The notes beneath the pieces are model-generated. The model was given only the letters and a program-made list of their open reading frames with translations. It was not told the origin of the DNA and did no database searches. A stretch of 64,000 nt of DNA, from positions 1,733,650 to 1,797,649 of the forward strand of contig NZ_LR594487.1 in NCBI RefSeq assembly GCF_901686465.1, read 5' to 3'. The translations under genes were made by a program, and so were the position numbers. Each line of letters starts with the position of its first letter. Positions within the stretch are counted from its first letter, which is position 1. Positions 25,526-34,825 of the stretch are shown here, piece after piece. Source of the DNA: Halorubrum sp. DM2. GTDB taxonomy: Archaea; Halobacteriota; Halobacteria; Halobacteriales; Haloferacaceae.

Positions 25526-27658
25526 CTACTTCTCCGCCTCGTCCGACTCCTCGCCCGCGGTCAGTCCGTCGTCTTCGGGACGGTCGAGCGCGCGCTCGGT
25601 GTCGTGGTACTCGGAGTAACCGTCGAACCAGCGCGCGATCCGTTCGATCCGGTCGACGACGTGCGCCGGCTCGCCGGACCGGGAGAGCTCGTGGCCCTCG
25701 CGGGGGTACCTGACGAACCGCGTGTCGACGCCGTTCTTTCGGAGGATCCGGTGGTACAGCTCCGCCGTACAGATCGGCGTCCGCGTGTCGTCCTCGGAGT
25801 GGATCAACAGCGTCGGGGTGTCGACCGCGTCGGCGTGGCCCGTCGGCGACTGCTCCCAGAGCCACTCCGGCTCCTCGGACGGGACCGTGTCGAAGTCGCC
25901 CTCGACGAGCTTGTAGGCGGCGTCGGTCGAGCCGTAGAACCCGGTGAGGTCGTAGACGCCGCGCTGTGAGACGGCCGCGTCGAAGTAGTCGGTCTGTCCG
26001 ACCGCCCACGCGGTCATGAACCCGCCGAAGGAGCCGCCGGTGACGAACGCGTTCGACGCGTCGATCTCGGGCCGGTCGGCGACCGTCTCGACGCCCGCCA
26101 TCACGTCGCGCATGGTGACCGCGCCCCAGTCGCGCTCGATGGCCTGCATGAACTCCTCCCCGTAGCCGGTCGAGCCGCGCGGGTTCGACCAGAAGACGGC
26201 GTAGCCGCGGGCCGCAAGCGTCTGGAACTCGTGCCACATCGTCCCCGCGGTCGACCACATCGCGTGCGGGCCGCCGTGGATCTCGACCGCGAGCGGGTAC
26301 GGCTCGTCGGGAGCGGCGGATCCGTCGGCGGACTCGTCGGCCTCGACCTCCGCGGGCGGCGTCAGCAGCCACCCCTGAACCTCGACGCCGTCGGACTCGA
26401 ACCGGATCTCCTCGGGTTCGCCGAGCGCCCGCTCGGCGAGGTAGTCGGCGTTCAGTTCGGTCAGACGAGTCGTCTCGTCGGCCGCGGCGTCGTAGGCGAA
26501 CGCGTCGCCCGGGTGGTCCCACTCGCTGGCGGCGTACGCGACCGCGACCGACTCGGGTCCGGCATCGGTCTCGCCGCCGACGGTCGCGCCCGAGACCGTT
26601 CCGGGACGGAGGAGGCGTTCGGGGTCCGCGCTCCCGTCGGCGGGGACGTGCCACAGCGCCGTCTTCCCCTCGTCGGGCGTCGCGAAGTAGAGCGTCTCCT
26701 CGTCGGGTCCCCACTGCGGCGTCGTCCCCCGGCCGAGGCCGCGGTCGAGGTCGCCGGTGAGGTCGGTGACCGCCCCGGACTCGGCGTCGAGGACGCGGAG
26801 GTCGGTCGGCCGCATCGACACCTGATCCGGCTCCGCGTGGGTGAACGCGACGCGCCCGTCGGCGGTCGCCGCGAGGTCGGCCCCCCACCCGGTCGTCGTG
26901 TGGACGCGCTCGTCGTCGCCGGCGGCGAGGTCCCGGGCGCGGATCGCGATCTCGACGGAGTCGTCGGGGTCGTCGCCGACGGCCTCGGTGTAGTACAGCG
27001 TGTCGGCGTCGCCCCACGTCGGGGCCGCGAAGTCGGCGTCGCGGTCGGTGAGACGGGTGACCGCGCCCGACTCGGCCGGGTCGGGGTCGGTGACGCCCCC
27101 CACGGTCGCGTCCGCGTCGACGACGTACACGCCCGGTCGGCGGCCGTCGAAGTAGCGCTCCATGGACCGGTAGACGGTCCGGTCGATCACGCGCGGGTCG
27201 GGGTGGTCGTCCGGCTCGTACTCGTCGGGCACGGCGAGGTCGCGGTCCGCGTCGCGGTCGTCGGCCGTCACCGACTGGACGAACGCGATCCGCTCCCCGT
27301 CGGGCGACCACGCGATCTGCGAGACGCCGCCGACCACATCGGTGAGGCGGCGGGCCTCGCCCCCGTCGACCGGGAGGACCCACAGCTGCTGGCGGTCGTC
27401 GGCCGCGCCCCGGGTGGAGGTGAACGCGATCCGGTCGCCGGAGGGGCTCCAGCGCGGTTCGGCGTCCGAGCCCTCCGGGAGGGTGAGCCGGCGCGGGTCG
27501 TCCTCGCCCGCGGCGTCGACGAGGTACACCGTCGTCTCGTAGCTGTCGTCGTCGTTCGGCTGTCGGCGCACGAAGGCGACGCGGTCGCCGTCCGGCGAAA
27601 TTCGGGGGTCGGACGGGACCGCGAGGTCGTGGTAGTCGGCCGCGGTGACGCGCTCCAT
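25526..27658 (-). CDS. S9-family serine peptidase (acylaminoacyl-peptidase-like)
   Basis: A 710-aa two-domain peptidase. The N-terminal part is a seven-bladed propeller of the WD40-like/TolB type (repeats of SPDGDRVAFV, SPSGDRIAFTS, DGRVAFTH). The C-terminal alpha/beta-hydrolase domain (from about residue 440) has the nucleophile in GGSFGGF, the acid in HSEDDTRTP and the catalytic His in REGHELSR. The propeller gates access so that only short peptides are cut. No signal peptide is seen, so it should act in the cytoplasm. ATG at 27658 is chosen over a GTG nine bases upstream. Confidence 0.94.
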   Translation of the reverse strand: MERVTAADYHDLAVPSDPRISPDGDRVAFVRRQPNDDDSYETTVYLVDAAGEDDPRRLTLPEGSDAEPRWSPSGDRIAFTSTRGAADDRQQLWVLPVDGGEARRLTDVVGGVSQIAWSPDGERIAFVQSVTADDRDADRDLAVPDEYEPDDHPDPRVIDRTVYRSMERYFDGRRPGVYVVDADATVGGVTDPDPAESGAVTRLTDRDADFAAPTWGDADTLYYTEAVGDDPDDSVEIAIRARDLAAGDDERVHTTTGWGADLAATADGRVAFTHAEPDQVSMRPTDLRVLDAESGAVTDLTGDLDRGLGRGTTPQWGPDEETLYFATPDEGKTALWHVPADGSADPERLLRPGTVSGATVGGETDAGPESVAVAYAASEWDHPGDAFAYDAAADETTRLTELNADYLAERALGEPEEIRFESDGVEVQGWLLTPPAEVEADESADGSAAPDEPYPLAVEIHGGPHAMWSTAGTMWHEFQTLAARGYAVFWSNPRGSTGYGEEFMQAIERDWGAVTMRDVMAGVETVADRPEIDASNAFVTGGSFGGFMTAWAVGQTDYFDAAVSQRGVYDLTGFYGSTDAAYKLVEGDFDTVPSEEPEWLWEQSPTGHADAVDTPTLLIHSEDDTRTPICTAELYHRILRKNGVDTRFVRYPREGHELSRSGEPAHVVDRIERIARWFDGYSEYHDTERALDRPEDDGLTAGEESDEAEK

Positions 27659-27771
27659 GGGCGTCACTCGGACGGGGGAGGCAAAAGGCGTCGGGAGCCG
27701 GAAAGGTGGTCAGGGGGCGGGGAGGCGTCGTCCGGCCGGGGCCGGAACGCGGACCGGGGTCGGAGCGCCGG

Positions 27772-28365
27772 TCAGTCGTCGCCGTTGTCGAACGCGAGCG
27801 CGACGCCGTCGGCGTCGACGGTCGCGCCCGCGGCACAGACCGGGTGTTCGAGGTCGGCTTCCAACAGTTCGGTCGCGACGCCGCCGGCGTCGGTCGCGGT
27901 CAGGTCGTACGGCTCGGGGGAGTCCGTCTCGTAGGTCGCGACGACGGTCGGCTCGTCGACGGCCTCAACGAGGAGCGCGTCGCGGCGGACGACGCCGACC
28001 GTCGCCGACTCCGCGCCGACGACGCCGGCGACCCGAGGCGTGTCGTAGTCGTCCTTCTCGAAGTCGAGCGCGAGCAGCGGGGTCGCGAGCGCGTCGCGGG
28101 CGGGGTAGCCCAGCTCCAGCTTCTCCGCGATCGGGTCGACGTGCGAGCCGTTACCGAGGACCGCCAGCGGCTCGCCGGTCGGGGTCTCGACGCGGCGCGC
28201 GCAGTTGTACGAGACGTACGGGTTGTCCGTCTCGGGCGCGTCCGCGGTCGGGCCGACGGTGAGCGTCCCGCCGCGGTCGCGGACGCGGCGGTTCGGGAAC
28301 GAGCGCGAGGAGACGCGGTAGCCACCGATGCCGGGCGCGACGACGACGAATCGTCCGACGTACAT
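27772..28365 (-). CDS. purO: IMP cyclohydrolase, archaeal type
   Basis: Closes the purine ring, converting FAICAR to IMP, the last step of IMP synthesis. The 197-aa protein is the archaeal PurO, unrelated in fold to the bacterial PurH cyclohydrolase. The start MYVGRFVVV and the [12 protein letters not shown] segment (about 15-26), with [11 protein letters not shown] (about 48-58), are typical of the family. It is a single gene, transcribed away from the tRNA locus. Confidence 0.94.
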   Translation of the reverse strand: MYVGRFVVVAPGIGGYRVSSRSFPNRRVRDRGGTLTVGPTADAPETDNPYVSYNCARRVETPTGEPLAVLGNGSHVDPIAEKLELGYPARDALATPLLALDFEKDDYDTPRVAGVVGAESATVGVVRRDALLVEAVDEPTVVATYETDSPEPYDLTATDAGGVATELLEADLEHPVCAAGATVDADGVALAFDNGDD

Positions 28366-28517
28366 ACAGCTTCGTGCGGATTGGGCCGTGTAAAACGCGT
28401 CGATGTACGCACGAACACGATCCGAGAGCGGTTCGGCCCCGGAGGGTCGTCACAGAGTCGCACGGCGGTCGCAACGCGCAACGCTTACAAAGACGTGTGG
28501 GTTACTCGTGAGTACGC

Positions 28518-28590
28518 AGTCCATTGGGGTAGTGGCCAATCCTGTTGCCTTCTGGGGGCAACGACCCTGGTTCGAATCCAGGATGGACTA
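28518..28590 (+). tRNA. tRNA-Gln (anticodon CUG)
   Basis: A 73-nt cloverleaf. Acceptor stem AGTCCAT/ATGGACT with discriminator A; D arm GGG with GG at positions 18-19; anticodon stem TTGCC/GGCAA with loop TTCTGGG, giving anticodon CTG for CAG codons; T arm CCTGG/CCAGG with loop TTCGAAT. CCA is not encoded, as usual in archaea, and there is no intron. An AT-rich CTTACAAAG box at about 28484-28492 may be its promoter. Archaea charge tRNA-Gln by the Glu-tRNA amidotransferase route. Confidence 0.96.
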
Positions 28591-28600
28591 CTTCTACCGT

Positions 28601-28618
28601 ACCCTCGTTTCGACTGGG
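28601..28618 (-). promoter_or_regulatory. ORB-like motif, minus orientation
   Basis: Read on the minus strand: CCCAGTCGAAACGAGGGT. It has the CCAGTCGAAAC left part of the stronger neighbour at 28646, but a shortened G run. The two face each other across 27 bp, between tRNA-Gln and cgi121. Confidence 0.4.
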
Positions 28619-28645
28619 CCCAAAGCGGCGCTCCTGTCGGGCGGT

Positions 28646-28667
28646 TTCCAGTCGAAACAGAGGGGTA
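28646..28667 (+). promoter_or_regulatory. ORB-like motif, plus orientation
   Basis: TTCCAGTCGAAACAGAGGGG matches the ORB pattern (TYTCCA..NGAAAC..AGGGG) at all core positions. It lies six bases from the stop of cgi121, about 21 kb from the origin. Together with 28601-28618 it forms an inverted pair like the pair at the origin, but without an AT-rich segment between. Confidence 0.55.
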
Positions 28668-28672
28668 TGAGA

Positions 28673-29266
28673 TCACTTCTCGACGTCCAGCAGCGCGACG
28701 CGTTCGCGCACGACATCCGTTAGGTCGCCGGTCGTCGCGGCGAGTTCGCGGTCCGTGACGCCGTAGAACTCGCGGACGCGGGCCTCGTCGAACGCGCGGC
28801 TCTGGCTCTCGTCGAACTCGCCGATCTCATCAGCGGCGAGTTCCCGGATCGACTCGACGGCCTCGTCAAGATCGGCGGAGGGCCGGTCGACACCGGGGAC
28901 ACCGCCGAAGTCGGCGACGAGGACGACCGCGGCCCGCTCGCCCTCCGACACGCCGAGTTCGAGCGCGCGGTCGATCTGTCTGCGACCGGCCACGTACAGC
29001 AGGATCTCGACGCCGGGGTCGCGAGCGACCGCCTCGCCGCGGGCAATCGCACGGGCCGCGAGCCGGGCCGCCTCCCGGAGGTGGGCGGGCGAGACGACGA
29101 GGTCGGCGTCGAACGCCTGAACCACCGCGCCGGTCTCGGCGGCGACCTCGTCGAGGTCGGCGAGGAACGCGTCGAGGTCGGCGATCGCGAACGCTCCGGC
29201 GACGAGTCTGACGGCGGGGGCGGGATCAGACGCCGGGTCCGCTTGGGAGGCCGACGGTTCCGTCAT
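28673..29266 (-). CDS. cgi121: KEOPS complex subunit Cgi121
   Basis: A 197-aa CGI-121 family protein. In the KEOPS complex (Kae1, Bud32, Cgi121, Pcc1), which makes the t6A modification of tRNAs reading ANN codons, Cgi121 binds the tRNA 3' end. Visible family features are the strand-helix [19 protein letters not shown], the [19 protein letters not shown] segment and the [10 protein letters not shown] region. Its ATG overlaps the end of hel308 by 4 bp (ATGA), so it is coupled to the helicase gene. Confidence 0.9.
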   Translation of the reverse strand: MTEPSASQADPASDPAPAVRLVAGAFAIADLDAFLADLDEVAAETGAVVQAFDADLVVSPAHLREAARLAARAIARGEAVARDPGVEILLYVAGRRQIDRALELGVSEGERAAVVLVADFGGVPGVDRPSADLDEAVESIRELAADEIGEFDESQSRAFDEARVREFYGVTDRELAATTGDLTDVVRERVALLDVEK

Positions 29267-31725
29267 CCGAAATCACCTAGACTGGCCTGTCCGTCGCCGT
29301 CGCCGTCGGCGTCCGCGCCCGCGGTCGCCGCCGCGGAGGCGGAGCTGTCGGGGTCGACGCCGTCGAGCGAGGGGTCCTCGCGGCCGGCGTTCTCCAAGAT
29401 CCGTTCGGCGGTGCGCTCGCGGCCGCGGAGCGCGCCGAGCACGACCGCCTTGTCCGCCTCGCGGAGGTCGGCGCGGCTCTCGATGCCGGCCTCGTAGAGG
29501 CGGCGAGCCCGCTTGCGGCCGACGTTGCGGACGCCGGCCAGATCGAGCAGCTCCTCGCGGACCCCGTACTCCAGGCGCTTGCGCGCCTCGCGGACCTGAA
29601 CGACCACGTCCCCGTCGATCCCCTCCACGTCGCGGGCGAGCGTCTCCGCCGCCCGGAGGAGCCACTCCGCGGTGTCGACCTTGCCGCGGATGTCGCCCGG
29701 GCCGACGCCGTACCGCTCCGCGATCCGGTCTTCGTCCACCTCGTTCGCCCAGTCTTCGAGCAGGCGGGCCGTCTTCAGCGCGGCGAGCCAGTCCTCGAAC
29801 CGCACGTCCTCGTACTCGGAGGGCACGTCGCCGAGGAACTCCGGCTCGCGCTCGTAGCAGACCTCCGTGTACTCCTCGCGGTCGCCGGACTTGAGGTACA
29901 GCTCGTAGGTGTCCGGGGTCCGGCTGACCAGGTGGTAGAGACCGAGCGGGGTGACCGCGGGGGGCTCGTCGTCGTCCGAGTCGGACGGATCGGCGTCGCC
30001 GTCGCTCTCCTCCGCGTCCCCTCGGGTGTACGTGGTGAACCCCGGTTCGTCGGCGTCGGAGTCCGCGTCGGCGTCGGTCGATGGGACGAACTCGGCGTCG
30101 GCGGCAGGGGCATCGGATCCGGCCGTGCCGTCCTCGACGACCGTCCGGAGCCCGTCGAGTATCTCCGCCGCGCTCATCGGGTCGAGGTAGAGCCGCGAGA
30201 CGGTGTGGCCGATGCCGGTCGCGGCGAGGCCCTCGGCCCCGCCGTCGCGGTCGCGCTCGACGAAGCCGTTGACTTCGAGGTAGTCTAAGACGGTGTCGGT
30301 GACCGCGGCGAGGCGTCCCTCGTCGTCGGTCTGGGTCGCGTAGAGAGTGTTGTCGAGGAACGACAGGAGGCCCTCGCGGGTGGCGGCAAAGCCCGAGGCG
30401 ACCGTCGCGAGGACGTGGGTCCGGAGCGCGGGCTCGGCCGCGAGCTTCGAGCGGACCGGCTCGGCCTCGGCCCAGACGTACCGCTCGAACAGCTCCTCGC
30501 GGGTGTCGGCGTCGTTCGCGAGCAGCACCGCCTCGCCGTAGGGGTCGAGTCCGGGGCGGCCCGCGCGGCCGCACATCTGGTGGACTTCGAGGACGTCGAG
30601 TGGTTTCATGCCGCCGAAGTCGCCGTCGTAGCGCCGCCAGTCGCGGACGATCACCCGGCGAGCGGGGGTGTTGACGCCGGCGGCGAGGGTGGGCGTCGCG
30701 GAGACGCACTTGATCAGGCGGTCGCGGAACGCGTCCTCGACGAGGGTCCGGTGTTCGCTCGCGAGTCCGGCGTGGTGGAACGCCGACCCCTGCTCGACCG
30801 CGCCCGCGAGGTCCTCGGAGGTGTCGGTGTCGGAGACGCCGCGGATCTCCTCGGCCAGCTCGCGGAGCCGGTCGCGCTCGTCGCCGGTGAGCCGGGCGCT
30901 CGTCACCTCGCCCAGCTTGCGGGCCGACGACTCGGCGTTGCGCCGGGAGTTGACGAAGACGAGCGAGGAGCCGCCCTGCCCGCCCTCCTCGGTGTCCAAG
31001 GCGTCGCCGACGAGCTTCGCCGTCTGGTCCTCGCCGCGCTCGACCGGCACCTCGCGCTGGCTCCCGTCGTCGAAGTTGATCGCGTTACCGAAGTGGACGC
31101 CGGTGCGGAGGTCGATCGGCCGCCAGTCGGACTCGACGAGTTCGGCGTCGAGCCAGTCGGCGATGACGTCGGCGTTGCCGACGGTCGCGGAGAGCGCGAC
31201 CGTCTGGAGCCCCGGATTCACCTTCCGGAGCTTCGCGAGCGTGACTTCGAGGGTCGGGCCGCGATGCGAGTCGTCGACGAGGTGGACCTCGTCGCTGACG
31301 ACGCAGGTCAGGTCGTCGATCCACGGCGCGCCGTTCCGGATGAGCGAGTCGACCTTCTCCGAGGTGGCGACGATGATGTCCCGGCTCGCGAGCCACTCGC
31401 CGTCGGAGTCGTAGTTGCCCGTCGAGACGCCGACCGTCACGCCGAACTCTTCCCAGCGCTCAAACTCGGCCTTCTTTTCGCTGGCGAGCGCGCGCAGCGG
31501 GACGATATATAAGGCCTTGCCGCCGCGTTCGATCGAGGAGAGCATCGCCAGCTCCGCGATCAAGGTCTTGCCGGAGGCGGTGGGGACCGCGGCGACGAGG
31601 CTCTCGCCGTCCAGCACCCCGGCCTCGACGGCCGCCCGCTGGGGCGGGTACAGCTCCGCGACGCCCTCCGCTTCGAGCGCCTCGCCGACGCCCGCGGGGA
31701 GCCCGGAGAGCGAACTCGGTTCCAT
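29263..31725 (-). CDS. hel308: ATP-dependent DNA helicase Hel308
   Basis: A superfamily 2 helicase (820 aa) that remodels stalled replication forks. Walker A PTASGKT (48-54), Walker B DEVH (about 145-148), motif [12 protein letters not shown] (about 383-392) and a C-terminal helix-hairpin-helix ([19 protein letters not shown], about 740-758) are clear. An acidic low-complexity insertion of about 60 residues (about 530-600) precedes the ratchet domain. The leaderless-type promoter has TTTAAA 24-29 bp before the ATG, flanked by the inverted repeat CCGACG/CGTCGG (31742-31763). Coupled to cgi121. Confidence 0.96.
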   Translation of the reverse strand: MEPSSLSGLPAGVGEALEAEGVAELYPPQRAAVEAGVLDGESLVAAVPTASGKTLIAELAMLSSIERGGKALYIVPLRALASEKKAEFERWEEFGVTVGVSTGNYDSDGEWLASRDIIVATSEKVDSLIRNGAPWIDDLTCVVSDEVHLVDDSHRGPTLEVTLAKLRKVNPGLQTVALSATVGNADVIADWLDAELVESDWRPIDLRTGVHFGNAINFDDGSQREVPVERGEDQTAKLVGDALDTEEGGQGGSSLVFVNSRRNAESSARKLGEVTSARLTGDERDRLRELAEEIRGVSDTDTSEDLAGAVEQGSAFHHAGLASEHRTLVEDAFRDRLIKCVSATPTLAAGVNTPARRVIVRDWRRYDGDFGGMKPLDVLEVHQMCGRAGRPGLDPYGEAVLLANDADTREELFERYVWAEAEPVRSKLAAEPALRTHVLATVASGFAATREGLLSFLDNTLYATQTDDEGRLAAVTDTVLDYLEVNGFVERDRDGGAEGLAATGIGHTVSRLYLDPMSAAEILDGLRTVVEDGTAGSDAPAADAEFVPSTDADADSDADEPGFTTYTRGDAEESDGDADPSDSDDDEPPAVTPLGLYHLVSRTPDTYELYLKSGDREEYTEVCYEREPEFLGDVPSEYEDVRFEDWLAALKTARLLEDWANEVDEDRIAERYGVGPGDIRGKVDTAEWLLRAAETLARDVEGIDGDVVVQVREARKRLEYGVREELLDLAGVRNVGRKRARRLYEAGIESRADLREADKAVVLGALRGRERTAERILENAGREDPSLDGVDPDSSASAAATAGADADGDGDGQASLGDFG

Positions 31726-31741
31726 TACCGGACTCTGGTCC

Positions 31742-31763
31742 CCGACGCGATTTAAACCGTCGG
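31742..31763 (-). promoter_or_regulatory. hel308 promoter: TATA box inside an inverted repeat
   Basis: CCGACG and CGTCGG arms flank CGATTTAAAC, so the TTTAAA box of hel308 sits in the middle of a 6-bp inverted repeat. A dimeric repressor or activator could bind here; no regulator is identified. Confidence 0.45.
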
Positions 31764-31811
31764 AAGGCGTCGCTCCGCGCTTTTAAACGGAGAACTATCG
31801 GACCCAGACTC

Positions 31812-32127
31812 CACGGTCGGGCGCGCGCCTCCGAGGCCGCCTCGCGGCCGAGGAGCGTCGCGCGAGGGAGTCAGTCGGTCGGAGCGAAGCGGAGACCGAC
31901 TGACGAGGCTGGGGAGGCGTGAGGTGCGGTTACGGGGCGGTGCTGGGCGGGACTCGAAGGGGCGGCCGCGACGCGGGCGGAGGCGACGCAAGCACCGCAG
32001 GAAGCGAGTGAAACGAGCGACCGAGGAGCGCAGCGAGCGTCCGCCCGCGTCGCGGCCGGGGCTTCGGCGGTCCCGGTAAGATCGATCGCAACGACGTATC
32101 GGCGAGCGACCGGGGCTTCGGCAGTAT
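31812..32127 (+). repeat. Structured intergenic repeat element, copy 3
   Basis: Fills the 446-bp gap between hel308 and a methyltransferase gene. Stem 1: GGCCGC/GCGGCC (31835-31840 with 31844-31849, loop CTC). Stem 2: 11-bp arms (31870-31880 with 31894-31904). Stem 3: perfect 19-bp arms (31963-31981 with 32040-32058). The core ends with GGGGCTTCGGCGGT near 32071. A tail then carries a 23-nt block (32090-32112) shared with copy 1 and a second closing motif, GGGGCTTCGGCAGT (32113-32126). TATCGG words at both edges (31796, 32160) may be a decayed target duplication. Confidence 0.88.
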
Positions 32128-32171
32128 TCGCGGTTACGATTCACTGATACTCAACTGCGTATCGGTCCGAG

Positions 32172-32849
32172 TCAGGGCGCGACGCCGACCGTCAACAGCG
32201 TCCCCCACGTCCGATACCGATCCACCATTGCCTCGCGCGTCTCATACCCCTCTACCGGAAATTCCTCCGCGTCCGGGATCTCCGTCTCGCGGTCCGGGAT
32301 CGCGTCCTGTGCGGCGACGTACAGCCCGGCCTCGCGGAACGCCTCGCGGTACTCGGCCCGGTCCCACAGCGTCATCTCCACGGAGATGTTCTCCTGCCAC
32401 TCGTGGGTCGTCTCGCTCTCCGCGAAGTAGTTGACGGCGCAGTAGAAGGTCCCGCCCGGCCGCAACACCCTGCGAACCTCTCGGAGCGTGTTGACCGGAT
32501 CGGCCGCGTAGTAGAACGCCTCCATCGAGAAGACGTGATCGAGCGAGTCGTCAGCGAAGGGCAGCGCGTCGAAGTCCCCGACCACGAACCCGACCGCGTC
32601 GTCGTCGGTGTACTCGCGGGCGTTGCGGGCCATCTCCGGCGCGCCGTCGAGTCCGTAGCCGCGACTGATCCCGCGCTCGCGGAGCGCGCGGAGCGCGTAG
32701 CCGGAGCCGGTTCCGAGGTCCAACACGTCGTCGCCCGCCTCGACCGGCATCCGCGCTAAGACGTGTTTCGCGGTGTGCCAGTGTCGGTCCTCCATGCCGC
32801 GGTCCTTTCCGGTCGCCGCCCACTCGTCGAACTCCTCGCGAACGCTCAT
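32172..32849 (-). CDS. Class I SAM-dependent methyltransferase
   Basis: A 225-aa Rossmann-fold methyltransferase. Motif I VLDLGTGSGYALRAL (about residues 41-55), the acidic post-I residue in GYGLDGAPEM (about 64-73), and motif IV/post-IV (DHVFSMEAFYYAADP, VLRPGGTFYCAVNYF) define the UbiE/Methyltransf_11 type. The substrate is not apparent; family members modify quinones, sterols or small acids. No biosynthetic neighbours. Its stop lies just past repeat copy 3. Confidence 0.88.
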   Translation of the reverse strand: MSVREEFDEWAATGKDRGMEDRHWHTAKHVLARMPVEAGDDVLDLGTGSGYALRALRERGISRGYGLDGAPEMARNAREYTDDDAVGFVVGDFDALPFADDSLDHVFSMEAFYYAADPVNTLREVRRVLRPGGTFYCAVNYFAESETTHEWQENISVEMTLWDRAEYREAFREAGLYVAAQDAIPDRETEIPDAEEFPVEGYETREAMVDRYRTWGTLLTVGVAP

Positions 32850-32917
32850 GTCGGGGGCGACGCGGAGGACGGTGAAAAGCGGCGGTGTTTTACCGACTCC
32901 CGCCGTCGGTCGCGGAC

Positions 32918-33361
32918 ATGAAGCGGCCGAAGTCGCTGCGTCGTCCGAACTTCCGGCTGGCGGACTCCGCCCAGCAGGCGGTCGGCGGCTTCCTGCTCGC
33001 CGGCCCGTTCGTCGTCACCGAGGAGGTGTGGGTGCTGGCGGCCGGGATGAACTGGACGCAGGCTGTGTTCGTGGCGGGACTCGTCGCCGCGATCGGGTAC
33101 GCCGCGCTGTACCGGGCGGACACCGACCGCGATCCCGAGACCGAAACGGAAATCGCCGGGATCCCGGTGCGGTTCCTTTCGCTGATGATCGTCGCGTTCG
33201 GCTCCGTACTCCTCTTGGCCGTCCTCTTCGACGCGCCCGACACGTTCCTTATCGAGGAGGGCGTGGCAGGCAGGGAGCTATGGGCGACGACGTTCAAAGC
33301 GGTCTCTGTTGGCGCAGTGTTCAGCGTCGTCGGCGCGGCGACCGCCGACAGCGTGTTCTGA
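32918..33361 (+). CDS. Integral membrane protein (DUF2391-like)
   Basis: A 147-aa protein with four hydrophobic segments (about 18-38, 42-62, 80-104, 120-145). The ATG at 32918 follows the GTGTTTTACC box by about 30 bp. The AQQAVGGFLLAGPF opening resembles the DUF2391/TIGR02587 group, from memory and unchecked. Function unknown. Confidence 0.65.
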   Translation: MKRPKSLRRPNFRLADSAQQAVGGFLLAGPFVVTEEVWVLAAGMNWTQAVFVAGLVAAIGYAALYRADTDRDPETETEIAGIPVRFLSLMIVAFGSVLLLAVLFDAPDTFLIEEGVAGRELWATTFKAVSVGAVFSVVGAATADSVF

Positions 33362-33417
33362 GGCGGCAAGCGGCCGGCCCGTCTCTCAGAAATCCCGTCA
33401 CGGCATCCGAGACGCCG

Positions 33418-33987
33418 TCACAGCACGACCGAGACGACCGCGAAGAGTATCAACACGCCGGCGATGTCACAGAGGTTCGTCACCACGGGGATCGTCGTGT
33501 CGTCGGGGTTGAGCCCGACGCGGTACGACACCTCGACGGCGACGACGCTGGCGACGACGACGAGGACCGCGAGCAGCATGCCGGAGACGAGTGATATCAG
33601 CAGTACCAGACCGAGCGCGAGCGACCCCCCGAGCGCGACGCCGATCGCCCACGCGGCGACGCCCACCGCGCCGAAGACGGTCGCCGCGAGTCCGAACACC
33701 GCGGCCGCGTTCGCCCGGAGCGCGGGGTTCGAGGGGCTGAACTCGTAGGTCCCCAGATACAGCTGCGTGGTGAGCCGCGAGCAGGTGATCGACGCGAGGT
33801 TGCCGGCCGTCCCGATCTGAACCGGCACCAAGACGAGGAGCGCCGGGTACCGTAACAGGACCTCCTCGTAGGTCTCTAAGACGGTCCCGGAGACGAGCTG
33901 TAACACCGACAGCGCGGCCAGAAGCGGGATCATCGTCCGAACGATCCGGCGGATCGACCACTCGTCGACCGCCGTCCGGTCGGTCAC
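33418..33987 (-). CDS. MgtE-type divalent-cation transporter, half-size unit B
   Basis: A 189-aa membrane protein equal to one MgtE/SLC41 membrane domain: about five helices, the conserved VPVQIGTAGNLASI loop and the metal-facing NPDDTTIPVVTNLCDIAG motif. It lacks the cytosolic N and CBS domains that gate bacterial MgtE. The GTG start at 33987 overlaps the stop of the preceding half (GTGA), so the two are coupled and should form a hetero-oligomeric Mg2+ (or other divalent) channel. The long frame reaching to 34746 is not real beyond 33987. Confidence 0.85.
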   Translation of the reverse strand: MTDRTAVDEWSIRRIVRTMIPLLAALSVLQLVSGTVLETYEEVLLRYPALLVLVPVQIGTAGNLASITCSRLTTQLYLGTYEFSPSNPALRANAAAVFGLAATVFGAVGVAAWAIGVALGGSLALGLVLLISLVSGMLLAVLVVVASVVAVEVSYRVGLNPDDTTIPVVTNLCDIAGVLILFAVVSVVL

Positions 33988-34556
33988 GACACCGCCCCCA
34001 CGACGGCCACTCCGACGAGGAGGAAGAACACGCCGAACACGTCGCCGAGGGTGGTGACGACCGGGCCGATGACGTTGTCGGGGTCGAGTCCCCGGCGGTA
34101 GCCGACGAAGATGACCGCGATCAACACCGTGATCATGAGCACGGCGGAGAGGAAGCCGGCGACGACCATCACGCCGACCAGCTGGAAGAGGCTCCCGCCG
34201 TCGCCGAACAGGACGAGCGTGAGGTAGGTGACGACCGCGATGAACACCGAGACGGTCATTCCGTTGAGGAAGGAGGCGACAATGGCGTTCGTGAGCCGGC
34301 GGTCCAGTCGGAACCGCGGCTCGATGATTCCTTGGTGAAGCCCCGTCGAGAGCCGGGCCCCGAGCGAGCCGTACACGCCGCCGCGCGTGGCGAGGAACGC
34401 CGGGAGCAACAGCAGGAGTCCGGGGACCTCCGCGATGTTCGCGCGCATGGTCTCGGAGCCGAGGATCGTCCCCGCGAACAGGCCGGCGATCAGGCTGACG
34501 CCGATGACCGGGAGCGCCTGCCGGTAGATCTCGCGCGCGGAGTCGTGACCGGGCAT
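33984..34556 (-). CDS. MgtE-type divalent-cation transporter, half-size unit A
   Basis: A 190-aa paralogue of the gene that follows it: LPAFLATRGGVYGSLGARLSTG replaces the VPVQIGTAGN loop, and DPDNVIGPVVTTLGDVFG the NPDD motif. Both halves keep the acidic residue and P-V-V-T pattern of MgtE. The ATG at 34556 gives a short cytosolic N-terminus. A run of seven T residues (read on this strand) at about 34583-34589 takes the place of a normal TATA box. First gene of the pair. Confidence 0.85.
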   Translation of the reverse strand: MPGHDSAREIYRQALPVIGVSLIAGLFAGTILGSETMRANIAEVPGLLLLLPAFLATRGGVYGSLGARLSTGLHQGIIEPRFRLDRRLTNAIVASFLNGMTVSVFIAVVTYLTLVLFGDGGSLFQLVGVMVVAGFLSAVLMITVLIAVIFVGYRRGLDPDNVIGPVVTTLGDVFGVFFLLVGVAVVGAVS

Positions 34557-34652
34557 CGACCGCACCGAGGGCGGGCGGAGCAAAAAAACCGACTGCCGCG
34601 CCGGGGAGCCAGTAGATCGACGCGCCGATACGCGGCGCGCGTCTGTCACGAT

Positions 34653-34676
34653 CTCCAGATGAAACGGAGGGGGATG
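34653..34676 (+). promoter_or_regulatory. ORB-like motif in the gap after mgtE-like genes
   Basis: CTCCAGATGAAACGGAGGGG keeps the full right half of the orc1-proximal ORB (TGAAACGGAGGGG) and the TCTCCA left end. It is in the 269-bp gap between the mgtE-like promoter and a divergent KaiC-like gene, about 15 kb from the origin. The rest of that gap shows no gene. Confidence 0.55.
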
Positions 34677-34825
34677 TGAGAGGAGGGCACGGCGACGGCG
34701 GCCGAGCGCGGGCGGGTCGCCGGATCCGGAGGGTCGCCGACCGCACGCCAGCGACCCGTCCGCGTCCGACGGTCTCGAACCGGTCCGGCCCGCACCGTTA
34801 AGTCGATCCGGCGAGTTCCGATCCC

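Noticed and set aside
25101-27836. A 911-codon frame opposite the regulator and overlapping the S9 peptidase
   Set aside because: It is Arg/Pro-rich, an out-of-frame shadow of the peptidase, which has full catalytic motifs in its own frame.
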